From Methylobacterium currus (GTDB lineage Bacteria; Pseudomonadota; Alphaproteobacteria; Rhizobiales; Beijerinckiaceae), in assembly GCF_003058325.1 (NCBI RefSeq), contig NZ_CP028843.1, positions 1,355,501-1,419,500 on the forward strand: 64,000 nucleotides of DNA. The letters are read 5' to 3'. Made by a program: the position numbers and the translations under genes. Below the pieces are notes generated by a model, which saw nothing but the letters and a program-made list of their open reading frames with translations, made no database searches and was not told the origin of the DNA. Below, in pieces: positions 28,102-38,460 of the stretch; positions within the stretch are counted from its first letter, which is position 1; every line of letters starts with the position of its first letter.

Positions 28102-28386
28102 TCAGTTGAAGCTCTCGGGATCGAGGCTCTCGGCCTCCATCCCGGCGCGGATGCGCGCGAAGGCCTCCTCCTCGGACATCTCGGTCTCGCGGGCGTAGAC
28201 CCGCGCCGCCTGGCGGGCGAGGTCGACGAGGAGCCGTCCCCAGGTCGCCGGGTCCTCGAAGGAGCGGCGGAGCGCGAAGCTCACCGCCCCGTCGACCACG
28301 GCGGCGCGCAGCACCTCGATGCCGCCCTGCTCCTGGGCATCGGGCGGGACATCGAGGGCCTCGAAGCGGGGTTCGTCCTCTGTCAT
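28102..28386 (-). CDS. DUF5076 domain protein
   Basis: A 94-residue soluble acidic protein. The pattern ALDVPPDAQEQGGIEVLRA, then SFEDPATWGRLLVDLARQ, then MSEEEAFARIRAGMEAE matches DUF5076, a small family seen next to pdh genes in Hyphomicrobiales. It lies 19 bases after the pdhB stop and 8 bases before the Uma2 gene. Function is unknown; conserved linkage suggests a role with the PDH complex. Confidence 0.75.
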   Translation of the reverse strand: MTEDEPRFEALDVPPDAQEQGGIEVLRAAVVDGAVSFALRRSFEDPATWGRLLVDLARQAARVYARETEMSEEEAFARIRAGMEAESLDPESFN

Positions 28387-28405
28387 GGAATCGTTCCCCC
28401 GCCGC

Positions 28406-29857
28406 TCACCGGTAGCAGACGGCCTTGGCCGCCTCGATCACCTCGGCGACGTTCGGGAGCGCAAGCTTCTCCAGGTTCGCGGCATACGGCATCGGCACGT
28501 CCTTGCCGGTGATGCGCAGGACCGGGGCGTCGAGGTAGTCGAAGGCGTCGACCATCAGGCGCGCGGCGATCTCGGCGCCGACGCCCGATTGCGGAAAGCC
28601 CTCCTCGACGGTGACGCACCGGCCGGTCTTCTTCACCGATTCGACCACCGTCTGCGAATCCATCGGCCGGATGGTGCGCAGGTCGATCACCTCGGCCTCG
28701 ATCCCGGCCTCGGCGAGCTCGTGGGCGGCCTTGAGGGCGTAGGTCATGCCGATGCCGAACGAGACGATCGTCACGTCGCGCCCCTCGCGATGGACCTTGG
28801 CCTTGCCGATCGGCACCGTGAAGTCGTCGAGCTTCGGCACCGGGAAGGACTGGCCGTACAGGATCTCGTTCTCGAGGAAGACCACCGGGTTCGCGTCGCG
28901 GATGGCGCTCTTCAGGAGGCCCTTCGCGTCGGAGGCGGTGTAGGGCATCACGACCTTGAGGCCCGGCACGTTGGAGTACCAGGCGGCGTAGTCGTGGCTG
29001 TGCTGGGCGGCGACGCGCGCCGCCGCGCCGTTGGGGCCGCGGAACACGATCGGGCAGCCGAGCTGGCCGCCGGACATGTAGAGGGTCTTGGCCGCCGAGT
29101 TGATGATCTGGTCGATCGCCTGCATGGCGAAGTTGAAGGTCATGAACTCGACGATGGGCTTGAGGCCCGTGAACGCCGCGCCGACGCCGACGCCGGCGAA
29201 GCCGTGCTCGGTGATCGGGGTGTCGACGACGCGCTTCGCGCCGAATTCCTGCAACAGGCCTTGGGTGATCTTGTAGGCGCCCTGGTACTCGGCGACCTCC
29301 TCGCCCATCACGAAGACGGTGTCGTCGCGGCGCATCTCCTCGGCCATGGCGTCGCGCAGGGCCTCGCGGACGGTCTGGGTCACCATCTCGGTGCCCTCGG
29401 GGATCTCGGCCATCGCCGGGTCCTGGCCGCGGTTGGTGATCACCGCCGGAGCGGCGGGCGTCTCGACCGGCTTGTCGCCCTCGGTCTTGGCAGCGGGGGC
29501 GGGGCGCTCGGCCTGGCCCTCGGCCTGCATGTCGGGGGCCGGGGCCTTCTGGCCTTCCTCCTTGCCCTTGCCGTTCGGCTTCGCCCCGCCGGCCTGGACG
29601 CCCTTCGGATCCTCGCCCTCCTCGGCGAGGACCGCGATCGGGGTGTTGACCGCGACGTTGTCGGTGCCGTCGGCGACCAGGATCTTGGCGAGCACGCCCT
29701 CGTCGACCGCCTCGACCTCCATGGTCGCCTTGTCGGTCTCGATCTCGGCCAGGATGTCGCCGGCCTTGACCGGGTCGCCTTCCTTCTTGAGCCACTTCGC
29801 GAGCTTGCCCTGCTCCATCGTCGGCGAGAGGGCGGGCATCAGGATGTCGGTCGCCAT
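28406..29857 (-). CDS. pdhB: Pyruvate dehydrogenase E1 beta subunit with N-terminal lipoyl domain
   Basis: This 483-residue protein is the beta half of the E1 heterotetramer, which decarboxylates pyruvate with thiamine diphosphate. A lipoyl domain (1-80, [11 protein letters not shown]) is fused ahead of it, a feature of alphaproteobacterial PDH. An Ala/Pro/Gln/Lys-rich linker (~85-150) follows, then the transketolase-like core: [16 protein letters not shown] near residue 168, [16 protein letters not shown] near 185 and [17 protein letters not shown] near 220. The C-terminal domain begins near [15 protein letters not shown]. It lies 94 bases downstream of pdhA. Two lipoyl domains per E1/E2 set would raise the demand on LipA. 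Confidence 0.96.
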   Translation of the reverse strand: MATDILMPALSPTMEQGKLAKWLKKEGDPVKAGDILAEIETDKATMEVEAVDEGVLAKILVADGTDNVAVNTPIAVLAEEGEDPKGVQAGGAKPNGKGKEEGQKAPAPDMQAEGQAERPAPAAKTEGDKPVETPAAPAVITNRGQDPAMAEIPEGTEMVTQTVREALRDAMAEEMRRDDTVFVMGEEVAEYQGAYKITQGLLQEFGAKRVVDTPITEHGFAGVGVGAAFTGLKPIVEFMTFNFAMQAIDQIINSAAKTLYMSGGQLGCPIVFRGPNGAAARVAAQHSHDYAAWYSNVPGLKVVMPYTASDAKGLLKSAIRDANPVVFLENEILYGQSFPVPKLDDFTVPIGKAKVHREGRDVTIVSFGIGMTYALKAAHELAEAGIEAEVIDLRTIRPMDSQTVVESVKKTGRCVTVEEGFPQSGVGAEIAARLMVDAFDYLDAPVLRITGKDVPMPYAANLEKLALPNVAEVIEAAKAVCYR

Positions 29858-29951
29858 GGGGTACTCTGTCGATCCGGGAGAGGGGCGCGCCGGGTCGGGC
29901 GCCGGCCAAGGGCGAGAGCAGCCGTCCGCGCCGCCGCGGACGGCCCGGGCG

Positions 29952-30995
29952 CTAGAGCAGGATGTCGGTCCAGAGCTCGGACGGATCCGGCTCGGGGTCG
30001 CTGGTGGCGAACTCCGCCGATTCGTTCACGATCTCCCGCACCTTGGCGTCGACCGCCTTAATCTCGTCCTCCGGGACCTTGTGGCCCCCGAGCAGGCGCT
30101 TGCGGACCTGCTCGATCGGGTCGGATTCCTCGCGCATGCGGGCGACCTCGTCCTTGGTCCGGTACTTGGCCGGGTCGGACATCGAGTGGCCGCGATAGCG
30201 GTAGGTCTGCATCTCGAGGATGTAGGGCCCCTCGCCGTCGCGGGCATGGGCGATGGCGCGCGTGGCCGCCTCGCGCACGGCGCGCACGTCCATGCCGTCG
30301 ACCTGCTCGCCCGGGATGCCGAAGGAGACGCCGCGCTTCGAGAAGTCGGTCTGGGCCGAGGCCCGCGAGACCGAGGTGCCCATGGCGTAGCGGTTGTTCT
30401 CGATCACGTAGACCACGGGCAGCTTCCACAGCTGCGCCATGTTGAAGCTCTCGTAGACCTGGCCCTGGTTGGCCGCGCCGTCGCCCATGTAGGTCAGGCT
30501 GACCGCGCCGTCGCCGCGGTACTTGTTGGCGAAGCCGATGCCGGTGCCGAGCGAGACTTGCGCGCCGACGATGCCGTGGCCGCCATAAAAATTCTTCTCG
30601 CGGGAGAACATGTGCATCGAGCCGCCCTTGCCGCGGGAATAGCCTCCCTTGCGGCCGGTCAGCTCGGCCATCACGCCCTTCGGCTCCATGCCGCAGGCCA
30701 GCATGTGGCCGTGGTCGCGGTAGCCGGTGATGACCTGGTCGCCGTCCTTCGAGGCCATCTGGACCCCGATCACCACGGCCTCCTGGCCGATATAGAGGTG
30801 GCAGAAGCCGCCGATCAGGCCCATCCCGTAGAGCTGGCCGGCCTTCTCCTCGAAGCGGCGGATCAGCAGCATCTCGCGATAGGCGTGCAGGTCCTCGTCG
30901 CGGCTGAAAGCCGGCACATTCGAGGCCGCGGGCGGCGCAGCCGCCTTCTCGCGGGTCTTGTCGCTCCCGCGGCGCGCCTCTTTCGCGGCATCCAT
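29952..30995 (-). CDS. pdhA: Pyruvate dehydrogenase E1 alpha subunit
   Basis: This 347-residue protein carries the thiamine-diphosphate motif: [20 protein letters not shown] begins near residue 168 and ends in the NNRYAMGT segment. [12 protein letters not shown] near 60 and [12 protein letters not shown] near 265 (phosphorylation-loop region) are E1-alpha hallmarks. ATG 30995 is preferred over GTG 31001 because GGGAGG lies six bases before the ATG but only one or two before the GTG. The stop is followed by pdhB on the same strand. It is the first PDH gene of the operon, downstream of ftsB. Confidence 0.96.
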   Translation of the reverse strand: MDAAKEARRGSDKTREKAAAPPAASNVPAFSRDEDLHAYREMLLIRRFEEKAGQLYGMGLIGGFCHLYIGQEAVVIGVQMASKDGDQVITGYRDHGHMLACGMEPKGVMAELTGRKGGYSRGKGGSMHMFSREKNFYGGHGIVGAQVSLGTGIGFANKYRGDGAVSLTYMGDGAANQGQVYESFNMAQLWKLPVVYVIENNRYAMGTSVSRASAQTDFSKRGVSFGIPGEQVDGMDVRAVREAATRAIAHARDGEGPYILEMQTYRYRGHSMSDPAKYRTKDEVARMREESDPIEQVRKRLLGGHKVPEDEIKAVDAKVREIVNESAEFATSDPEPDPSELWTDILL

Positions 30996-31094
30996 CGGCA
31001 CCCTCCCGGCTGCTACCTTTGTGGGAGAGTTCTTAGGGCAGGCGCGGGCGCAAATCGAGCGGTTCGGGACCGAAAGCCGCTGCCGGGATGACGA

Positions 31095-31406
31095 TCAGGG
31101 GGTCATGATGACGACGTCGTTGGGGTGGACGCGGCCGAGCACCACCCGGGCCCGCTCCTCCAGAAGGTCGCGGTCGATCTGGTCGCTGCGCAGAAGCGCC
31201 ACGCGGCGCTCCCACTCGGCCCGGTCGGCCTTGGTGGCGTCGAGCTCCTGCTGAAGATTGTAGGCCTGGATCTTCAGCGCCCGCTTGGCTTCGAGGCCGC
31301 GGCTTCCGCTCTCGGCCTCGTGCAGAAAGTAGCCGACCACGAGGATCGACACGGCGTAGAGGCCGAGCGGCAACAGGACGGCACGGGCGCGACGACGGAC
31401 TACCAT
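31095..31406 (-). CDS. ftsB: Septum formation initiator, FtsB/DivIC family
   Basis: This 103-residue single-pass membrane protein has a short basic cytoplasmic tail, one membrane helix (LLPLGLYAVSILVVGYFL, ~11-28) and a periplasmic coiled coil (~35-80) with heptad spacing. The conserved C-terminal segment ends near RARVVLGRVHPNDVVIM. FtsB bridges FtsQ and FtsL in the divisome. Placement just before pdhA is the usual alphaproteobacterial order, which supports the call. Confidence 0.88.
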   Translation of the reverse strand: MVVRRRARAVLLPLGLYAVSILVVGYFLHEAESGSRGLEAKRALKIQAYNLQQELDATKADRAEWERRVALLRSDQIDRDLLEERARVVLGRVHPNDVVIMTP

Positions 31407-31448
31407 GCGGGGACGATGGCGCGGGAGGGTTAAGGAAGGCTCAATGCC

Positions 31449-32315
31449 TCACGCGGCCCACCGCCACGCCGCGGGCGTGAGGCCGGTCGCCTGGGCGAAG
31501 CGGCGGGTGAAGTGGCTCTGCGAGGCGAAGCCGCAGGCGAGCGCGATCCCGGCAAGGCTCGTTCGTCCCTCTTCGAGCAGGCCCTTGGCCCGGGCGATCC
31601 GCCGCTCGGTCACGTAGCGGTGCGGCGCCAGGCCGAAGCTGGCCTTGAACATCTTGGCGAAGTGGAAGGTGCTCAGGCCCGCCGCGTCGGCCAGCACCTC
31701 CAGGGTCAGGGCCTCGGCGAGGCGCGCCTCGATCAGCTCCGCGACGCGCCGCCGGACCGCCGGCGCGAGGCCGCCCTTCACCGGCCGTTCTGCGCCCGGG
31801 CCGGCATGGCGCCGCAGCAGGGTGTGAAGCAGGAGGTGGCAGGCGGCGCCGAGCGCCATCCGGTCGGCGCCCGCCTCCCAGTCGAGGGGCAGCACGGCGC
31901 CGCGCACCAGCATCGCGGTGGCCGGGTCCTCCGCGAAGGTCAGCTCGCGCAACGAGACGGTGCGGGGATCGACGTCGAGGGCGCTCACCGCCTGGTAGGC
32001 CAGGGTCTCGGGCGCGACGTAGAGGTGGAGCATCCGTAAGCGACCGCCGATCAGCCACCGGCTCTCGTGGCCGGCCGGCAGCAGGCAGAGCTTGTCCGGC
32101 CCGCCGCCCGACAGGGCGCCGTCCTCGCGCACCACGCCCTCGCCGCCTTCGAGGTAGAGGCTCAGGGTGTGATGGTCCGGACGGTCGTAGCGGGCGCGGT
32201 TGTCGCGGTTCTGCCACTCGGCCAGCGACAGCCCGCGACCGATCTCGGCGCTGCGCAGGAGCGCCGCACCGGTGCGGGAGAGGGCATCGCGGACGTCGGG
32301 ATTCGGCTCGGTCAC
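31449..32315 (-). CDS. AraC-family transcriptional regulator
   Basis: This is a 288-residue regulator with an N-terminal cupin-like sensing half (~25-165) and a C-terminal AraC DNA-binding domain (~190-288). The two helix-turn-helix units are LTLEVLADAAGLSTFHFAKM near 205 and SLAGIALACGFASQSHFTRR near 255, ending in GLTPAAWR. GTG 32315 is used because the longer frame from 32507 begins with an Arg/Pro-rich stretch of no homology. It is divergent from the EamA transporter at 32534, which is its most likely target. Confidence 0.88.
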   Translation of the reverse strand: MTEPNPDVRDALSRTGAALLRSAEIGRGLSLAEWQNRDNRARYDRPDHHTLSLYLEGGEGVVREDGALSGGGPDKLCLLPAGHESRWLIGGRLRMLHLYVAPETLAYQAVSALDVDPRTVSLRELTFAEDPATAMLVRGAVLPLDWEAGADRMALGAACHLLLHTLLRRHAGPGAERPVKGGLAPAVRRRVAELIEARLAEALTLEVLADAAGLSTFHFAKMFKASFGLAPHRYVTERRIARAKGLLEEGRTSLAGIALACGFASQSHFTRRFAQATGLTPAAWRWAA

Positions 32316-32533
32316 GGTCTGCGTCGGCAATCGGCGGCAGGTGGAGGAGGTTGCGGCACGACCGTAAGGGCCGCCCGCGGGCGCCGGCAACGGGTCGAGG
32401 GCGTGACGGCGCGAAGAGCCCCGCGAAAGCCCCAAGAATGGACAAGGCCGCCACCGGAACCGGGAAGCCGGCCGGGGACGGAGCCGCCTATCCGGGACGC
32501 TCGACACGAGCCCGCCCGGGAGCCCGACACGCC

Positions 32534-33451
32534 GTGACCGCCTTCCTCTACGCCCTGACCGTGCTCATCTGGGGCACGACCTGGATCGCCATCAAGCACC
32601 AGCTCGGCCCCGTCGCCTTCGAAGCGTCGATCGCCTACCGCTTCGCGCTCGCGGGCGCCGTCCTGTTCGGCGCCCTCGCCCTCGCCGGGCGGTTGAAAGC
32701 CATCCCGTCGCGGCACCAGCCCTTCGTGCTGTTGCAGGCGCTCTGCCTGTTCTCCTGCAACTTCGCCTGCTTCTATCTCGCCACGCGCTCGGTTCCGAGC
32801 GGGGTCGTCTCGGTGGTGTTCTCGGCCGCCACGGTCTTCAACGTCGCCAATGCCTACCTGTTTCACCGGCGACGGCCCGCGCCGCGGGTGCTGGCCGGGG
32901 CGGTGATCGGGCTTCTCGGCATCGCCTGCCTGTTCCGGGACACCCTCCTCGGCACCGCCCTCGACCGGGACACGGCGCTCGGCCTCGGCCTGGCGCTCCT
33001 CGGCACCTGGTTCTTCTCGGCCGGGAACCTCGTCTCTGCCCGCAACCAGCGCCACGGGCTGCCCGTCGCCACGGTGAACGCCTATGGCATGCTCTACGGG
33101 GCCGCCCTGGTGGCGGGGGTGGCAGCCTTGCGGGGCGTGCCGTTCGGCTTCGATCCGTCGCCGGCCTATATCGGGGCGCTCGTGTACCTGGCGATCCCCG
33201 GCTCGGTGATCGGCTTCACCGCCTACCTGACGGTGGTGCAGCGGATCGGCCCCGAGAAGGCGGCCTACATGACGGTGCTGTTCCCGGTCGTGGCGCTGAC
33301 GATCTCGGTCTTCGCCGAGGGCTACCGGGTGACGCCGCTCGCCGCCCTCGGCTTCGCCCTGGTGCTCGCCGGCAACGTCGTGGTGTTCGCGCCGCTCCAC
33401 CGGCTGTCCGGGCAACGAAAAGGCCGCCCGGAGGCGGCCTGCGACGCGTGA
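32534..33451 (+). CDS. EamA/DMT-superfamily transporter
   Basis: This 305-residue integral membrane protein has ten predicted helices arranged as two EamA repeats. The first repeat starts FLYALTVLIWGTTWIAIKHQ, a family hallmark, and the second starts near LGLGLALLGTWFFSAGNL (~155). The C-terminal end is short and charged. The family exports amino acids or other metabolites. GTG 32534 gives the usual N-terminus. The 3' end contains the hairpin that may terminate eno from the other side. It is divergent from the AraC regulator, with 218 bases between. Confidence 0.88.
   Translation: MTAFLYALTVLIWGTTWIAIKHQLGPVAFEASIAYRFALAGAVLFGALALAGRLKAIPSRHQPFVLLQALCLFSCNFACFYLATRSVPSGVVSVVFSAATVFNVANAYLFHRRRPAPRVLAGAVIGLLGIACLFRDTLLGTALDRDTALGLGLALLGTWFFSAGNLVSARNQRHGLPVATVNAYGMLYGAALVAGVAALRGVPFGFDPSPAYIGALVYLAIPGSVIGFTAYLTVVQRIGPEKAAYMTVLFPVVALTISVFAEGYRVTPLAALGFALVLAGNVVVFAPLHRLSGQRKGRPEAACDA
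33415..33440 (-). terminator. Leftward terminator (eno), inside the EamA 3' end
   Basis: Stem GGCCGCC / GGCGGCC with a 4-base loop; on the minus strand it is followed by TTTTCGTT. It lies 60 bases beyond the eno stop and within the last codons of the convergent EamA gene. Confidence 0.7.
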
Positions 33452-33465
33452 GTCTTTCCAGGGCA

Positions 33466-33489
33466 GGGAGGGGCTTGGAAGCCCCTCCC
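33466..33489. terminator. Second hairpin between EamA and eno
   Basis: Perfect 9-bp stem GGGAGGGGC / GCCCCTCCC with a 6-base loop in the gap between the convergent stops. No T-run; probably works with the neighbouring hairpin. Confidence 0.55.
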
Positions 33490-33499
33490 GCCGAGACGG

Positions 33500-34819
<1,320 letters not shown>

Positions 34820-34962
34820 TTATCGGCCAAGATGCCGCCTGCGGCAAGCCGTCCAAGGGTAGGTTACCGGGGAAGAGCGTCGAGGTCGGGGAGGGCGCGA
34901 GGGATCGTCCCGCGCTCGGGCGGGCAGTTTCGCGCGGGTCCGCGCGGGTCTATAGGGCGGGC

Positions 34963-35457
34963 ATGACCCAAGACATCACCAACCAAGACATCGCCGACCA
35001 CGACATCGCCGGACACGCCCGGCAGCTCGGGCAGCCCACCGCCCAGCCGCGCTCGCCGGACGAGGCCCAGCTCGACCGGGTGCCGAATCCCCATCCGGAC
35101 ACCGATTACTGCGCGCGCTTCACCGCGCCGGAATTCACCTCGCTCTGCCCGGTGACCGGCCAGCCCGACTTCGCCATCCTGGTGATCGACTACGTGCCGG
35201 ACCGGTGGCTGGTCGAGTCGAAGTCGCTGAAGCTCTACCTGCACAGTTTTCGCGATCACGGTGCCTTCCACGAGGATTGCACTGTCGGCATCGGCCGGCG
35301 GCTGACCGCTCTCCTGGAGCCCCGGTATCTCCGCATCGGCGGCTACTGGTACCCGCGCGGCGGCATCCCGATCGACGTGTTCTGGCAGACCGGCACCCCG
35401 CCGGCCTCGGTCTGGCTGCCCGACCAGGGCGTGCCGCCCTACCGGGCCCGCGGCTGA
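34963..35457 (+). CDS. queF: NADPH-dependent 7-cyano-7-deazaguanine reductase QueF
   Basis: A 164-residue unimodular QueF, which reduces preQ0 to preQ1 in queuosine biosynthesis. The catalytic Cys lies in [14 protein letters not shown] near residue 64. The NADPH-binding [20 protein letters not shown] motif runs near 86-105 and the C-terminal [18 protein letters not shown] near 125-142 is characteristic. The N-terminus has an unusual Gln/Asp/Ile-rich start with near-repeats ([12 protein letters not shown]) absent from most homologues. It is divergent from eno. Confidence 0.95.
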   Translation: MTQDITNQDIADHDIAGHARQLGQPTAQPRSPDEAQLDRVPNPHPDTDYCARFTAPEFTSLCPVTGQPDFAILVIDYVPDRWLVESKSLKLYLHSFRDHGAFHEDCTVGIGRRLTALLEPRYLRIGGYWYPRGGIPIDVFWQTGTPPASVWLPDQGVPPYRARG

Positions 35458-35464
35458 CGACACG

Positions 35465-35494
35465 AAAAGGGCGGCCGGGTCTCCCCGGCCGCCC
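35465..35494 (-). terminator. Terminator between queF and the Gly/Tyr-rich gene
   Basis: Perfect 11-bp stem GGGCGGCCGGG / CCCGGCCGCCC with a 4-base loop; read leftward it ends in TTTTCGTG. It serves the leftward gene at 35522 and may also stop the convergent queF transcript. Confidence 0.85.
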
Positions 35495-35521
35495 GCCTCG
35501 CACTCACGTGCGGCTCAGATC

Positions 35522-35857
35522 TCAGTAGCCGTAGCCATACCCGTAGGCCGGAGCCGGGGCGCCGTAATAGCCGTAGCCGTTGCGGCGGGCCGCATCGGCC
35601 GCGGCCGCGGCGCCGATCGCGCCGACCGCCGCACCGGCGATGCCGAGGCCGACGGCCGCGCCGGGGGAGATGCCGCGGCGACGGCCGCCATAGGCGTAGG
35701 GCCGGCCGACATAGCCGCGGCCGTAGCCGTGGCCATACCCCCCGTGGCCGTAGCCGTGGTGCCCGCGCCAGCCCTGGGCCTGGGCCGGCGAGGGGGCGAC
35801 GGTGGACAGCGTGCCGAGGGCGACGGCGAGGGCCGGGATGATCGCCAGCTTGCGCAT
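35522..35857 (-). CDS. Small secreted Gly/Tyr-rich protein
   Basis: A 111-residue protein with a signal peptide (MRKLAIIPALAVALG, then cleavage likely after AQA near residue 28). A Gly/His/Tyr/Arg-rich stretch (~30-60) follows, then a glycine-zipper-like hydrophobic segment SPGAAVGLGIAGAAVGAIG (~65-83) and a Tyr/Gly tail ending YGYGYGY. The strong AGGAGA ribosome site fixes the start. Similar small proteins are common in Methylobacterium and rhizobia. They are presumed periplasmic or outer-surface and have no known biochemical role. Confidence 0.75.
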   Translation of the reverse strand: MRKLAIIPALAVALGTLSTVAPSPAQAQGWRGHHGYGHGGYGHGYGRGYVGRPYAYGGRRRGISPGAAVGLGIAGAAVGAIGAAAAADAARRNGYGYYGAPAPAYGYGYGY

Positions 35858-36060
35858 CGTTGATCTCCTGCTTTCGTTCAAGCCATATGACCCGGATAAC
35901 GAGCTCGGCAGGAAAGGGTTCCCGCAATCATTCGGCCCGGGACCGCCCGCCTTCGTCGTGCCGGACCGGATCTCCGGCCGTCGCAGTAGGGGACGTGACT
36001 GATGCTGATCCTGGCGCCGGGCACCTGAATTCCGGATGAACTTGTCGCCTTGCCGGATCG

Positions 36061-37248
36061 TCAGCCCGGACGGGCGAGCCGGCGGGCGGTGACGAGGCCG
36101 AGGACCAGGATGACGGCGGCGCACACGCCCAGCGCCGGCAGCTGGCCGAGGGTCTCGAGACCGAGGCCGAGGACCGCGACGCCGAGGGCCTGGCCGCAGA
36201 AGAACGAGAAGGCGTGGAGCGCCACTGCCGAGGCCCGGGCCTCCGGCGCTACCTCGGTCACCTGCACCTGGAAGGTGTTGTGCAGCATGTAGAAGCCGAG
36301 GCCGAGAGCCACGAGCGCCGCCGCGTCGGTCTGCCAGGCGCCGGCGACGCCGACGACCGTCAGCGCGGCGCCCGAGACCGCGCCGCCCGCCATCAGCATC
36401 CGGGTCTGGCCGAGGAAACGCAGCAGCAGGCCGACCGTGAGGGAGTAGACGAGGCCCCCGGCGGCGAAGCCTGCCAGCACCAGCCCGGCCTCCTTGGGAC
36501 CACCCTCGCCGCGCGCCTCGATCAGGTGGGCGAGGTGCGGGAAGATGCCGAACACCGCGATCGCCTCGACGAAGACGGCGCAGAACAGCACCCGGGCCCG
36601 GGGGTTGCGCAGGATGGTGCGGTAGCGCGCGAGCGCCGGGGCGAGGGCGAAGCGCCCGCCGGGCGCGCGCAGGCGCCGGGCGAAGCCGAAGGCGACGCCG
36701 AGAAGACCCGCCGCCCCGACCCCGGCGGCGAGCCAGAACACCCCGCGCCAGCCGATCGCGCCCTCGATCAGCCCGGCCACGGTGGAACCCGAGAGCTGGC
36801 CGAGGATCACCGCGACGAGGAAGCGGCCGATCGCGACCTGGCGCCGCTCCATCGGGATGCGGTCGCCCATCATGGCGAGCGAGAGCGGGATCACCCCGCC
36901 GGCCGCCGCGCCCGCCACCATGCGCAGGCCGAACAGGGTGCCGATGTCGCCGGTGACCGTGCAGGCCGCCAGCGCCAGGGTCAGCACGCCCAGGCAGGCC
37001 ACCACCACCCGCTCCTTGCCGAGCGCATCGCCGACCGGCCCGAGCACCGGCTGGATCAGCGCGTAGGGCAGCGCGAAGGCGGTGGAGAGCAGCGCCACGG
37101 TGGCGGGCGGGCTCGCGAGGTCGCGGGCGAGCACGCCGACCAGCGGCTCGACGACCCTCCCTGCGAAGGTGCTGGCGAAGCCCCCGGCGGCCAGGACCGC
37201 GATCAGGCGGGAGGGCGACTGATGCGGCGAGGTCTGCGCGGCCTGCAT
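36061..37248 (-). CDS. MFS transporter (arabinose-efflux / DHA-like)
   Basis: A 395-residue major facilitator with 12 predicted helices. Its cytoplasmic loop 2-3 carries the GPVGDALGKERV variant of motif A near residue 65, and SGSTVAGLIEGAIGWRGVFW near 140 resembles motif C of drug/sugar efflux proteins. ATG 37248 is used. The longer frame to 37380 reads through the kdsA repeat array on the same strand in another frame, giving an artefactual MPLPRM repeat. It is separated by 13 bases from the kdsA stop, so it may be co-transcribed with kdsA. The substrate is unknown. Confidence 0.88.
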   Translation of the reverse strand: MQAAQTSPHQSPSRLIAVLAAGGFASTFAGRVVEPLVGVLARDLASPPATVALLSTAFALPYALIQPVLGPVGDALGKERVVVACLGVLTLALAACTVTGDIGTLFGLRMVAGAAAGGVIPLSLAMMGDRIPMERRQVAIGRFLVAVILGQLSGSTVAGLIEGAIGWRGVFWLAAGVGAAGLLGVAFGFARRLRAPGGRFALAPALARYRTILRNPRARVLFCAVFVEAIAVFGIFPHLAHLIEARGEGGPKEAGLVLAGFAAGGLVYSLTVGLLLRFLGQTRMLMAGGAVSGAALTVVGVAGAWQTDAAALVALGLGFYMLHNTFQVQVTEVAPEARASAVALHAFSFFCGQALGVAVLGLGLETLGQLPALGVCAAVILVLGLVTARRLARPG

Positions 37249-37261
37249 CGCCGCGGCCCCG

Positions 37262-38221
37262 TCAGCCGCCGGCCCCGTCCGCGTGTCGGGCCTTGGCGAG
37301 GGCATCCTTGGCAAGGGCATCCTTGGCAAGGGCATCCTTGGCGAGAGCATCCTTGGCAAGGGCATCCTTGGCGAGAGCATCCTTGGCGAGACGGTCGAAG
37401 GCCTGGAGCTCGGCGAGCAGGGCCGGCATCTGGCGCAGGGGGACCATGTTGGGCCCGTCGGAGGGCGCCCGGTCGGGATCCGGATGGGTCTCGATGAACA
37501 CGCCCGCGACCCCCACCGCCACCGCGGCGCGGGCCAGCACCGGCACGAACTCGCGCTGGCCGCCGGAGGTGGCGCCCTGGCCGCCGGGCTGCTGCACCGA
37601 GTGGGTGGCGTCGAACACCACCGGCAGGCCGCCGCTCACCTGCGCCATGATCGGCAGGGCGCGCATGTCCGAGACCAGGGTGTTGTAGCCGAAGGAGGCG
37701 CCGCGCTCGGTGAGCAGCACGTTGGGGTTGCCGGCCCCGGTGATCTTGGCCGCCACGTGAGCCATGTCCCAGGGGGCGAGGAACTGCCCCTTCTTGACGT
37801 TGACCACCCGGCCGGTCGCCGCCGCCGCCAGCAGCAGGTCGGTCTGCCGGCACAGGAAGGCCGGGATCTGCAGCACGTCGACGGCCTCCGCCGCCGCCGC
37901 GCAATGCCCGGCCTCGTGCACGTCGGTGACGACCGGCAGGCCCAAGCTCTCGCGGATCTCGGCGAAGATCGGCAGCGCCTGGGACAGGCCGATGCCCCGG
38001 CTCGATCCGGCCGAGGTGCGGTTGGCCTTGTCGAACGAGGACTTGAAGACGAGGCCGATTCCGAGCGAGGCCGTCATCTCCTTGAGGGCGGCGGCGACCT
38101 CGAGGGCGTGGTCGCGGCTCTCCAGGGCGCAGGGCCCGGCGATCAGGCTCAGCGGCAGGTGGTTGCCGAAGCGGACGGAGCCGGCCGCGACGACGGTGGG
38201 CGAGGGAGATTGGGTCGGCAT
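37262..38221 (-). CDS. kdsA: 3-deoxy-8-phosphooctulonate synthase (Kdo-8-phosphate synthase) with repeat tail
   Basis: This 319-residue enzyme condenses PEP with arabinose-5-phosphate, the first step to Kdo for LPS and the KpsC/KpsS capsule linker. N-terminal [18 protein letters not shown] near residue 26, [18 protein letters not shown] near 57, [10 protein letters not shown] near 95 and [11 protein letters not shown] near 208 are hallmark segments. [24 protein letters not shown] closes the barrel near 258. The usual family length is about 280; here ~35 extra residues form a (DALAK)6 tail coded by 15-bp tandem repeats. The metal class was not determined. Confidence 0.96.
   Translation of the reverse strand: MPTQSPSPTVVAAGSVRFGNHLPLSLIAGPCALESRDHALEVAAALKEMTASLGIGLVFKSSFDKANRTSAGSSRGIGLSQALPIFAEIRESLGLPVVTDVHEAGHCAAAAEAVDVLQIPAFLCRQTDLLLAAAATGRVVNVKKGQFLAPWDMAHVAAKITGAGNPNVLLTERGASFGYNTLVSDMRALPIMAQVSGGLPVVFDATHSVQQPGGQGATSGGQREFVPVLARAAVAVGVAGVFIETHPDPDRAPSDGPNMVPLRQMPALLAELQAFDRLAKDALAKDALAKDALAKDALAKDALAKDALAKARHADGAGG
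37291..37390 (-). repeat. 15-bp tandem repeat array at the kdsA 3' end
   Basis: Six full and one partial copy of a 15-bp unit, with two alternating variants (GGCAAGGGCAT and GGCGAGAGCAT). It encodes DALAK repeats, a highly charged helix-forming tail. Copy-number change keeps the frame. Confidence 0.92.
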
Positions 38222-38460
38222 GGTGTGCGAGGCGTAGCGGGTTTCGGCGGGCGCGGGAAGGTGCGGGCTCAGGTTCGTTTGCCCGGGCGGCGGCCTGTCC
38301 GCTCGCAATGCCTCGCCGCGTCATGCCCTGACGCCTGCCATGACACGCGTCTGTTGCTGCGAAAGCCATGTCCCGGCGACCGACCCGGGCGAACGCACGT
38401 CCCAGGACTCTCCCGGGAGGCGCGCCTCTCCCCACCGGAACGGCTCCGGCGACGAATGCC

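Noticed and set aside
31441..32454. Second - strand frame over the AraC gene
   Set aside because: An Arg/Pro-rich shadow of the regulator. The true frame shows two helix-turn-helix motifs.
37249..37380. Longer start of the MFS transporter with MPLPRM repeats
   Set aside because: This is the kdsA repeat array read on the same strand in another frame. The transporter family begins near ATG 37248.
37291..37390. Possible CRISPR-like array
   Set aside because: The 15-bp units are directly adjacent with no spacers and encode DALAK repeats in kdsA.
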